Assembly (NCBI RefSeq): GCF_001886715.1
Contig: NZ_CP018082.1
Coordinates: 5,828,001 to 5,892,000, forward strand
Direction of reading: 5' to 3'
Origin: Nocardia mangyaensis
GTDB taxonomy: Bacteria > Actinomycetota > Actinomycetes > Mycobacteriales > Mycobacteriaceae
DNA: 64,000 nucleotides
Shown here: positions 17,067 to 24,387 of the stretch, in pieces
Layout: every line of letters begins with the position of its first letter
How positions within the stretch are numbered: position 1 is the first letter of the stretch
Notes under the pieces: model-generated
Databases searched by the model: none
The model's input: only the letters and a program-made list of their open reading frames with translations
What the model was told of the DNA's origin: nothing
Translations under genes and position numbers: made by a program

Positions 17067-17903
17067 TCAACGCTGGATCATGCGTTCGATGACGAGCTCG
17101 GGCGCGATGTCCCATTGATCCTTGTATTCGGCGAGAAGTTCGTAGAGCTGCGTGGCGGTATCGGTGAAGCCGGTGGGTAGTCCGGCACTGTCCTGACTGA
17201 TCGCGACTTCGTGCAGTTCCGGGAGCCAACGCCACGCTCTGGCAGCGACACCAGATAGGGCACTGCGGTCGGACAGGATCGCAATGTCGGTGCGCTCGGC
17301 CTCGGCGATGAGCGCTTCAGTAACTCCATAGTGGTCGGCAAGACCGTAGGAGAGGGCGGCGATCAGCCGGGCGGGCCGCTGGTAGGAGATCAGAGCCATT
17401 TTGAGAGCGCTTGCGGTGCCGGGGGTTTCGCCGAGTTCTTCGGCCATGAGGTCCGCATCGTCTACAAGTAGGTCTCGGAAGCGGCCCCGGGCCTCATCGG
17501 GGCCTGACAGGAAGAACTTCGCCGACCGCCCATCACGTGGCGGTGGCCCGGCAATTGCAGCATCGACCACAACCACACCAGCGCCGCTGAGCAGCGCAGC
17601 GATGTGCTCCATCTGTTGTGGACTGATCGCGTTGGCATCGACATATACACCGTGATAATTGTGCTCGGAGACCGCTTCTGCGACCTCGATCGCGGCGGAG
17701 GAAGGGCAAATGGAAAGTACCGTTTCCGCGCGATGGAGTAGAGCGGCCAGATCTTCGCATGGCATGAGACCAGCGGCAGCGGCACGTCGGTGAGTGTCGC
17801 TCCCGCGATGGACCGTATGCCACAGGACAGTGTGGCCAGCGGCAACCAGGCGCGCACCGACAGCAGACCCCATGTTGCCGGGATGAAGTAGGCCGATGAT
17901 CAT
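17067..17903 (-). CDS. NAD(P)-dependent beta-hydroxyacid dehydrogenase-like protein (DUF1932 C-terminus)
   Basis: A 278-residue protein of the 6-phosphogluconate/3-hydroxyisobutyrate dehydrogenase superfamily. The N-terminal Rossmann motif is IIGLLHPGNMGSAVGARL (residues 2-19). VVVVDAAIAGPPPRDG replaces the usual DAPVSGG substrate loop. The catalytic Lys region is ASALKMALIS near residue 165, and the C-terminal helical part resembles DUF1932. The start codon overlaps the stop of the upstream TPR regulator by 4 bases (ATGA), so the two were an operon. The substrate is unknown. Confidence 0.8.
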   Translation of the reverse strand: MIIGLLHPGNMGSAVGARLVAAGHTVLWHTVHRGSDTHRRAAAAGLMPCEDLAALLHRAETVLSICPSSAAIEVAEAVSEHNYHGVYVDANAISPQQMEHIAALLSGAGVVVVDAAIAGPPPRDGRSAKFFLSGPDEARGRFRDLLVDDADLMAEELGETPGTASALKMALISYQRPARLIAALSYGLADHYGVTEALIAEAERTDIAILSDRSALSGVAARAWRWLPELHEVAISQDSAGLPTGFTDTATQLYELLAEYKDQWDIAPELVIERMIQR

Positions 17904-19293
17904 GACTGTGATCGTCCCGGACCGAGCGCACGGCCGCTATTGAACGGGGAATCTTTGATGCGCTCACGCACACTCCCGGCGAGAGCCGAGGTCTGAAGGT
18001 GCGGTCTCTCCAGTGCGGTGCTGATCTGAAGCAGACGTCGGCCGACGTCTCGATACGTCGCTGCCCACCCGTCTCGAGGACCTGCTCAATCTGCTCAGCA
18101 GCGCCATCTAGATCCCGGCGATGCAATCGCGCAACTGCGAGATCGAGTCTCGCCAAAGACATCTCGCCGAGGCGGCGAAGTTCGGGCGGATCGGCAAGGT
18201 AAAGCTGCAAAGACTGCTCTGCGAGTCGTTCAGCCGCCGCGTAATTAGCATCGCCTCCGAGCCACAGATGTGCTTCGGCAGCGTTGTACGCCTGTTTCGC
18301 CTCCGGAAAGGCCATCATTCCGCCGGGAGCGTCCGGGCCGAGCACCGCCTCGCGGGCGCGCTCAGCGCGCGCGAGGGCGTCCTCGGTCCCGTGCGTGTCA
18401 CGCATGCGGGCGCGGGCGCGGGCTTCTGTGGCAGCCAAACGGACGCGCGCGGTCCCTGATTCGGGTGCGAAGCCCCAGCCCTGAACAGCAAGATCTACTG
18501 CCTCGACACATCGGTCGTCCCAATAGGCGATGAGCGCTTGCAGACCGCGGACCCATGCCCTCAGCCCGTTATGCTGAGCGAGTTCACCACACAGATAGGC
18601 TGTGCGCGCCTGTGTTTCTGCCGCACGAATGTTGCCGAGGTCGAAGCTGGCATTTGCGAGCACTGAGCACAAGGTTCCAGCGACGAGATACAGATCGCGA
18701 GTCATACCAGGTGGTTGGCGCCCTTCGAGCAGTCGGAACGCGCGATCCCGAAGGGTACGCAACTCGATGAACAACGGATACACCGGCCTGTTGGGGTAGA
18801 CGGAGACGATGCGTTTGAGGTCCTCTTGAAACTGCTCAAGAGTATGCGGGCCTACGTTCGACTGCTCTGAGAACGCACCGAATGCCGCAGACTCAGCAGC
18901 CGCCATGTTCGTCATCTCCTCGATTCCAACACTCGATGAGGAAGTCTCGCGCGGCGAGTTGTCGCGCGCCGATACCGTTTGTGGAACAGTCGGTTTCGTG
19001 ACATCTGGTCGTGTCTCCTCTGCGATCGGCGGCCCGAACAACTCCTCGACGCTGGTGGCGTCGTCGGCGAACATTCTCTCGAGGACTCGGCAAGCAATCG
19101 GGTACGGCAAGCCCGCCAGTTCACCCCGAATCCATCGGCGGGCCTGGGGCCAGGAAATCTGAGTCGTCTCGTCCTGCGTTTCGTCCGCCAGTGCGGTAGC
19201 AGTTCGATTGAAGGCGCGCATGAACTCGGCAGTGGTGAGCCTCTTTCGGATCACCAATTGCTCGAGGCGTGTACGCGGCGAAGTTTCATCCAC
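17900..19293 (-). pseudogene. XRE-type regulator with TPR-like sensor domain, frameshifted
   Basis: The first about 405 residues encode an N-terminal HTH-like segment (TRLEQLVIRKRLTTAEFMRAF, then SWPQARRWIRGELAGLPYP) and a long TPR-like helical region of the kind found in actinobacterial signal-binding regulators. Near 18064-18070, at GGGTGGG, the reading frame shifts by -1. The natural continuation (ATYRDVGRRLLQISTALERP, then GSVRERIKDSPFNSG) is in the -1 frame and ends at TGA 17900-17902, overlapping the dehydrogenase ATG. The unshifted frame happens to stay open to 17533 but only produces Arg/Ser-rich nonsense across the next gene. I infer a one-base indel and no conserved slippery site. 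Confidence 0.65.
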
Positions 19294-19438
19294 GATTTCA
19301 GGCTACGGCCCGAATGGGGATGCTGGCTGCCCGGCGGCCGGTGTGCGCGTACTAGATGATCACCGGGCGATTACCAGGCGATCAACCCAAGACCATCCCT
19401 GCTGAATCAGAATTTCAACCATCACCGGTACCGAAGAG

Positions 19439-19459
19439 GTGGCGGTTTCACACCGCCAC
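19439..19459. repeat. Perfect hairpin upstream of a hypothetical operon
   Basis: GTGGCGGT (19439-19446) and ACCGCCAC (19452-19459) form an 8-bp stem with a 5-base loop, 20 bases before the ATG at 19479. It could be an operator or a structured leader. Confidence 0.5.
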
Positions 19460-19478
19460 GAGGGCAGGGGCGCAAGCG

Positions 19479-19769
19479 ATGGGTTTGGGTTTGCAGGAGG
19501 ACGGGACGCGGACCGAGGAGTGCGAGCTCACATCGGGTTTGAAGGCTGAGCCTTCGCTACCAGACGAACGAGGCCGAGAGATCGAGGAATCCTCGGTGAA
19601 GGTTGTCGCGCATATCGAGGCCACCCACACTTTCACCCGGTCCCTCACCGATCTTGCCAACGCGCTCGAAGCGATGAAGGTAGCCGGCTGGCTCACGACC
19701 TCATCCACGACACCGCCGTCTGAGAGCAACGGCCCCGCCGAGATCGAATCTTCCAGGGAGCCGCGATGA
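19479..19769 (+). CDS. Hypothetical 96-residue protein
   Basis: A small polar protein with a Glu-rich N-terminal part and one predicted helix, THTFTRSLTDLANALEAMKVAGWL, which looks like an amphipathic interaction helix. The stop overlaps the ATG of the next gene by 4 bases. No family recognised. ATG 19479 has a GGGG-containing purine stretch upstream; a later start is possible. Divergent from the frameshifted regulator at 19293. Confidence 0.5.
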   Translation: MGLGLQEDGTRTEECELTSGLKAEPSLPDERGREIEESSVKVVAHIEATHTFTRSLTDLANALEAMKVAGWLTTSSTTPPSESNGPAEIESSREPR

Positions 19770-20242
19770 CACAGATCAGTCCGCCTGTCTCCGCATTCAC
19801 CGAGACACCCCGATCGCGATGTGAGTTCTACCGGCACGAGTGCTCACTACCGACCGTAGTCGACGCGACAACAGGGCGAATCACGATGCGCGCCGGGCTG
19901 ATCGGTGCGGTGATGATGCCGACCCAGCTCGCCCAGCAGGTCAAAACCGCTCTCGAAGGGAGCGGGGTCACACCGTTGTCGATCATCGGGCACCCGCGCG
20001 CCCAGATGTGGACCTTCCTCGTGAGGTCGGATATCCGGCCGATCGGCGATCCCGGCGACGTGGCCCGATTATGGGAAGCGAGGGTGGTAGTGATCCGCGA
20101 AGGCGATATCGCGTTGCCCTCTCCGGCACCTGACCCTTTGATGGTGCGCACGTGGGTATCTCCGGCGATCAGTACGTTCCGTCCCTCTGGGGCCGTGGTG
20201 ATCGCACGCGCCCTATCTTTTTTGAGGCAGACCCGACGATGA
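19766..20242 (+). CDS. Conserved-looking hypothetical protein, 158 residues
   Basis: A single-domain protein with TTGRITMRAGLIGAVMMPTQLAQQVKTAL, then VTPLSIIGHPRAQMWTFLV and ARLWEARVVVIREGDIALPSP. The alternating beta/alpha pattern looks like a small folded domain, and a Cys (CEFYRHEC) pair is near the start. I recall similar proteins in Nocardia of unknown role (memory only). It overlaps both the preceding and following genes by ATGA, so the three form one operon. Confidence 0.6.
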   Translation: MTQISPPVSAFTETPRSRCEFYRHECSLPTVVDATTGRITMRAGLIGAVMMPTQLAQQVKTALEGSGVTPLSIIGHPRAQMWTFLVRSDIRPIGDPGDVARLWEARVVVIREGDIALPSPAPDPLMVRTWVSPAISTFRPSGAVVIARALSFLRQTRR

Positions 20243-20457
20243 ACAACGGCGGCCGGTCACCATGTCCTGATGAACCCGACATTCGACTCTCCGTCGAATT
20301 GTCGGGTGTGCGGGTCTATTTCGCCGCGTGTCTGACCGCCGCCCTTGTGTTCGTCTGCGACATAGCCGCCCGCCGCCCCGGAACCGTCGCCGTGTACCCC
20401 GGCCACTGTGCCGGGTTGCCCCGCCTCCCTAGCGAGCGCCTCTTCCTACAGCCCTGA
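20239..20457 (+). CDS. Small hypothetical protein with one membrane-like segment, 72 residues
   Basis: The ATG at 20239 overlaps the stop of the previous gene (ATGA). A hydrophobic stretch, VYFAACLTAALVFVCDIAA (about residues 26-44), could span the membrane. The rest is Pro/Arg-rich. No family recognised; support comes mainly from the coupled start. Confidence 0.45.
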   Translation: MNNGGRSPCPDEPDIRLSVELSGVRVYFAACLTAALVFVCDIAARRPGTVAVYPGHCAGLPRLPSERLFLQP

Positions 20458-20629
20458 CCCCCGCACAGCGCACCTTCCGACCACCCGAATGACCTTGGCG
20501 CGACGGCCTGGTGAGACCAGACGCAGCTCACCCAGGTTTTGCCCCGCGCCGAGGCAGCCCCGGAGTCGATTCCCGGCGACTACCGGGGCCACCCGACCTC
20601 CGAGATCCACCGAAGGAACCGAGAACGCC

Positions 20630-21163
20630 ATGTATGCACAGTTCGACACGACAAACGTCTCCTCCACTGCGCGCTCACACCGCCACCGCTGGGTAGCGGC
20701 GGCTGTGCTGGGCACGCTCGCCGCGCTAGCCGTGATCGCGGTCGTGACCGCCCCGGACGGGAGCACGCAGCCGACCGGTTCCGGGTGCGAGCCACCCACC
20801 GACCCAGACCTGTTCACGGGGTCCGGTCCCGGCGACACCACGAACGGTCCGGCCGCGATCTTTGGGTTCAACCATGCCTACTACGTGGATCGTTCCGCCG
20901 AGCAAGCACGCCGATTCCTCACCCCCGACTCGGTCATCGCGGCCGGTGACCGTTTGCAAACCGGCATCGATGCCGTTCCCTCCGAAACCCGCCACTGCGT
21001 CAGTATCTCGTTGCTGGGCTCGTTCGGCGATGCGGCGCGGTGGAAGGTCACCGTAGGCGAGTTCCGGCCCGGTATCGAACCTTGGATCGCCGAACAGACG
21101 ATCACTACCCGCACCCTCGAAGGGGCGACCCTGATCAGCGAGATCACCGCCACCCCTGCATAG
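20630..21163 (+). CDS. Hypothetical membrane-anchored extracytoplasmic protein, 177 residues
   Basis: A short N-terminal cytoplasmic segment rich in His/Arg, one membrane helix (WVAAAVLGTLAALAVIAVV, about residues 21-39), a Thr/Pro linker, and an external domain of about 120 residues. The external domain has two Cys (SGCEPPTDP and RHCVSISLL) that could form a disulfide. It resembles the DUF-type accessory proteins seen on actinobacterial conjugative elements (inference). It lies 172 bases after the preceding operon. GAAGGAACCGAGAACGCC precedes the ATG. Confidence 0.6.
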   Translation: MYAQFDTTNVSSTARSHRHRWVAAAVLGTLAALAVIAVVTAPDGSTQPTGSGCEPPTDPDLFTGSGPGDTTNGPAAIFGFNHAYYVDRSAEQARRFLTPDSVIAAGDRLQTGIDAVPSETRHCVSISLLGSFGDAARWKVTVGEFRPGIEPWIAEQTITTRTLEGATLISEITATPA

Positions 21164-21596
21164 ACCAACCGAATACCTCGGGCGACATCCGGCGACCCCC
21201 CGAGCCGGTCGGGTCCGAGGGTAGGGAACGTCCCCGGAGGCCGACCAACCTCCCGGTCTCCGGGGACGCCAACCCGACCACACCCGGTGGAACCCTCCAC
21301 TGAATCTCAACCAACTAAATGACTTGGAGAGGTTAGAACTATGGTCAACACGAGCCGGTACGACACCGCCGATGGCGGGCCGGAAACGTTGCAGCGCTTT
21401 CTGATCGCTAGCGAGTCCGACACCATCAATCAGCGCTCCTACAGCACCAAGCTCCTCCCCGAACTGTTGCAGACCCACGACTACGCCCGTGCGTTCTTCG
21501 ACAGATGCTCGGCCGTGATGGGCATGGACTGTCGCGCGTCAGACTTTGTGGCAGGGCCCGTTGTTTGCGGGCCTGACCAGTGAGAGAGTCTGAATC

Positions 21597-21914
21597 ATGG
21601 CGAAACCATCGGCTGTTCCGGCCGAGGAGAAGGCGAGGATCGTGTTGTCGGTCCTGGCCGGTGAGCTCACCGTGGCCGAAGCGGCCCGGCGAGCGAAGGT
21701 GTCCGAGCAGTCGGTAGGGAACTGGAAGCGCCAGTTCCTGGAAGCGGGCCGGGCGGGTTTGACGGCCGGCAAGTCGGGCCGGTCGACACGTGAACAGCAA
21801 CTAGAGGCCGAAATCGCTGATCTGACACAGGCTTTGGGTGAAGCGCACCTGGCCGCGCGGGTGTGGAAGAAGTCCGCGGAGGGCCGGCTGGGCCCTTCGA
21901 GGACCTCGAGGTGA
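21597..21914 (+). CDS. IS3-type transposase OrfA (helix-turn-helix protein)
   Basis: A 105-residue protein. The N-terminal helix-turn-helix is in ELTVAEAARRAKVSEQSVGNW (residues about 22-42), followed by a leucine-zipper-like coil EQQLEAEIADLTQALGEAHL (about 68-87). It binds the terminal repeats. It overlaps orfB by 52 bases in the 0 frame relative to orfB at -1. Confidence 0.85.
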   Translation: MAKPSAVPAEEKARIVLSVLAGELTVAEAARRAKVSEQSVGNWKRQFLEAGRAGLTAGKSGRSTREQQLEAEIADLTQALGEAHLAARVWKKSAEGRLGPSRTSR

Positions 21915-22858
21915 TCCGCGTCGAAGCGGGCATGCCGACCACGAGGTTCTGTGCTGTGGTCGGTGTGCCCGAACGGACCTGGCGCCGTCGGCAGGCCCGC
22001 GCCCGCACCGGTGCCCCGCCGGTCGGGCCGTGGCCCCGGCCGGCCCGCGAGAACGTCCGCGCCGCGGTGCGTCGGCACGCGTTGGCGCATCCGGCCTGGG
22101 GACACCGCAAGGTGTGGGCGATGTGCCGCTACGACGGGCATCGGGTGTCACAGGCCACGGTGCTGCGATGCCTGCGTGATGAAGGCCTGCTGCTGCCGGC
22201 GGCGTATCAGCGGGAGCGCCGCCAGCTCGCTGCGCGACGCAAGGCCGCGTTCGCGGTCGAGCCGACCGGCCCGAACCAGGTGTGGCAGCTGGACTTCAGC
22301 GAGTTCGAGACCACCACCGGCGGCACGTGGCGGATCGCTGGATGCCGGGACTACTGGTCCAAATACGAACACCCGTGGCACGTGTCACCGACGGCGAACC
22401 AGCATGATGCGATCACCGCGATCGAGCTCGCCCTGGCCGACTATCAGCAGGCGTTCGGCCGCCCGCTGGCCGCGACTGCGGCCCGTGACGGCGACGGCAA
22501 CATCGTTCCGGTGGTGACGATCGTGACCGACAACGGCGGCCCGTTCCGGTCGTTCCGGTTCGAGGCGTTCATCACCGCCCACCCCGAGCTGCGGCACGTC
22601 CGCACTCGTGTCAGGACGCCGGGCCAGAACGGCTCACGCGAACGCGGCTTCGGATCACTGAAGTACGAGCGACTGTTCCTCGAAGAGATCGACGACGTGC
22701 TGGACCTGGTGAAACACGCCGACGCCTACCGCGTCGAGTACAACACCGTCCGTCCGCACGAGGCCATCGCCTGGAACCGGCCGGCCGAAGTCCATCGCGG
22801 CCTGGTCGACCCGATAATCCCCAACTTTCCAGAGACCGAAAACCTGCCAACTACTTGA
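21863..22858 (+). CDS. IS3-type transposase OrfB (DDE integrase)
   Basis: A protein of about 330 residues with the rve integrase core. The first Asp is in VWQLDFSEFE, the second in IVTDNGGPF, and the Glu in SRERGFGSLKYE. A KxRPHEAI-type end (VRPHEAIAWNRP) is typical of the family. The frame begins at GTG 21863 within orfA. A -1 frameshift from orfA is the usual expression mode in this family, although no A6G slippery run is present. Confidence 0.88.
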   Translation: MEEVRGGPAGPFEDLEVIRVEAGMPTTRFCAVVGVPERTWRRRQARARTGAPPVGPWPRPARENVRAAVRRHALAHPAWGHRKVWAMCRYDGHRVSQATVLRCLRDEGLLLPAAYQRERRQLAARRKAAFAVEPTGPNQVWQLDFSEFETTTGGTWRIAGCRDYWSKYEHPWHVSPTANQHDAITAIELALADYQQAFGRPLAATAARDGDGNIVPVVTIVTDNGGPFRSFRFEAFITAHPELRHVRTRVRTPGQNGSRERGFGSLKYERLFLEEIDDVLDLVKHADAYRVEYNTVRPHEAIAWNRPAEVHRGLVDPIIPNFPETENLPTT

Positions 22859-23396
22859 CGCGGGACAGGACGACGACAGCGAGGCCCTCGCGCTCGCGCG
22901 TCTGCAACGCCAGACCGCGCTCGACGAGCCCGGGTACGACTTTCACATGCTCATCGACGAGGCCGCGCTACGAGTCACCGTCGGCAGCTCCGAGGTGATG
23001 ACCACCCAAATCCGACACCTCATGAACATCTTGACCGCCCGCGCACACGTCCGCATCGGCATCATTCCGCTCAACGCCGAATTCCTGGCCCCAGCAGACA
23101 GTTTCGAATTCAGCTACGCCACCGACTCCGACAACAAGCGAATCATCGATCCGTTCGAGGACGCCGACGTCGTCGAGCTGGTCGAACGAACCTTCGACCT
23201 GCTCGCCACCACGGCCGTCTACGGCGAGGAGGCCCACGCCATCCTGGCCCGGGCGTTGGCCAGCCACACCGAGTCCGGCATCTGATCCAACCGACCGACC
23301 GCGAAGCCCCCGCACAACCCCGACGTCGTAATCCCTTGTCACGGCGTCCAGAAGGTTTGTTCGGTGCTTCGCGGCACCCCCCGGCGAGGACAGGAC

Positions 23397-24194
23397 ATGA
23401 CCGCCCCCAATCCGACAGTGCTGGACCCCAGCCGACCCAACACCGCCCGCGTGTGCAACGCCCTGCTGGGCGGCAAAGACCACTACGAGATCGATCATGT
23501 GATCGCCAAGCCCCTTTTGGACAGCCAGCTCGCGATCGCCATGGCAGAAGCGCGCCGCTTCGCGCGGCGCGCGGTCGAATACCTCAGCCACAACCTTCAG
23601 GTGACCCAGGTGGTCGAACTCGGCTGCGGCATCCCGCTGTACCCCGACATCGGGGAGATCGCCAACCACGCAAGTGACACCGCTCGCATCCTCTACGTCG
23701 ACAACGACCTCCTCGCCGTCAACCACGCCCAGGCACTGCTGACCGAACCGAACAACGCCGTCGCCAAGGTCGACCTCACCGACGTCACCGCCGTCCTCGC
23801 CGAGATCACCGCGGTCATGGACACCCCCGAGCCTTTGGCGGTCTGCCTGTCCGGGACCGCTGAACTCCTCGCCGACGCCCCCGCCGTTATCGACGCCCTG
23901 ACTCGCCAGCTCCGTCCCGGAACCTGGATCGTGTTCAGCCACATCACCGACGACATCGCCGGTAACGACATCAGCAGCGCCGTCGCAGCTCTGGACAACG
24001 CGGGCATCGCCTTTCACCCGCGCAACCGCGACGCGATCACTACGATGCTGGCCCCCTACAGGCTCGCCGATCCCGGATTGATCGCACCGCACCGGTGGCG
24101 GCCCACCGATACCGAGCACGACGCCCTGCGGCCTCGGCACCCCGACACCTGGGGCCTGGCCGCCTACGCCGCCATCGGCCAACTGCCCCACTAG
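23397..24194 (+). CDS. SAM-dependent methyltransferase, DUF574/Methyltransf_19 family
   Basis: A 265-residue Rossmann-fold methyltransferase. It starts DPSRPNTARVCNALLGGKDHYEID, the characteristic opening of the actinobacterial DUF574 family (P-x-x-AR-x-x-x-x-LGGKD). The SAM motif is VVELGCGIPLYPD (near residue 85), followed by ILYVDNDLLAVNHA and later WIVFSHITDD. These proteins are abundant in Streptomyces and Nocardia, often beside DUF5753 and DUF397 genes, and their substrate is unknown. Here it follows the broken DUF5753 gene, the usual neighbourhood. GGACAGGAC precedes ATG 23397. Confidence 0.87.
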   Translation: MTAPNPTVLDPSRPNTARVCNALLGGKDHYEIDHVIAKPLLDSQLAIAMAEARRFARRAVEYLSHNLQVTQVVELGCGIPLYPDIGEIANHASDTARILYVDNDLLAVNHAQALLTEPNNAVAKVDLTDVTAVLAEITAVMDTPEPLAVCLSGTAELLADAPAVIDALTRQLRPGTWIVFSHITDDIAGNDISSAVAALDNAGIAFHPRNRDAITTMLAPYRLADPGLIAPHRWRPTDTEHDALRPRHPDTWGLAAYAAIGQLPH

Positions 24195-24387
24195 CGCGCA
24201 AAGACACCAAACAATGGGTTGGGGCCGCTACGAGACGAGGACAGCACCGGGCAGCAGGCGTCCTATTCCTGCTCCGCGCCTGTATGACCGCAGAGACCGA
24301 CGAGCTTCTCGCTGGTGGGCCGCCTCCGCGCAGGACCGCGCGGCTTCGCTATTGTGGCGGCACGTCCGACCGCGATGTTCCGCTTCG

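Larger units (their letters stand above)
21530..22867 (+). mobile_element. IS3-family-like insertion sequence, 1338 bp
   Basis: The ends read TGTCGCGCGTCA at 21530 and the complement of TGTCCCGCGTCA ending at 22867 (11 of 12 match), with partial similarity further in (GTGGCAGG/GTTGGCAGG). GGAC is duplicated directly outside both ends (21526-21529 and 22868-22871), a 4-bp target duplication. It carries two overlapping genes, orfA and orfB, with all DDE residues present, so it may be active. Confidence 0.88.
21341..23285 (+). pseudogene. DUF5753-domain protein disrupted by an IS3-type element
   Basis: The 5' part (21341-21529) reads LQRFLIASESDTINQRSYS and LLPELLQTHDYARAFF, the start of a DUF5753 domain. 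After the inserted element the frame resumes at 22868 with DDSEALALARLQRQTAL, IDEAALRVTVGSSEVM and VRIGIIPLNAEF, and ends at TGA 23283-23285. Removing the insertion and one GGAC copy restores a continuous frame of about 200 residues. DUF5753 is normally preceded by an XRE helix-turn-helix domain; none is present, so this was a stand-alone version even before insertion. Confidence 0.8.

Noticed and set aside
17533..17899. Extension of the TPR regulator over the dehydrogenase gene
   Set aside because: Arg/Ser-rich out-of-frame translation; the natural end in the -1 frame and the ATGA overlap show it is an artefact of a frameshift.
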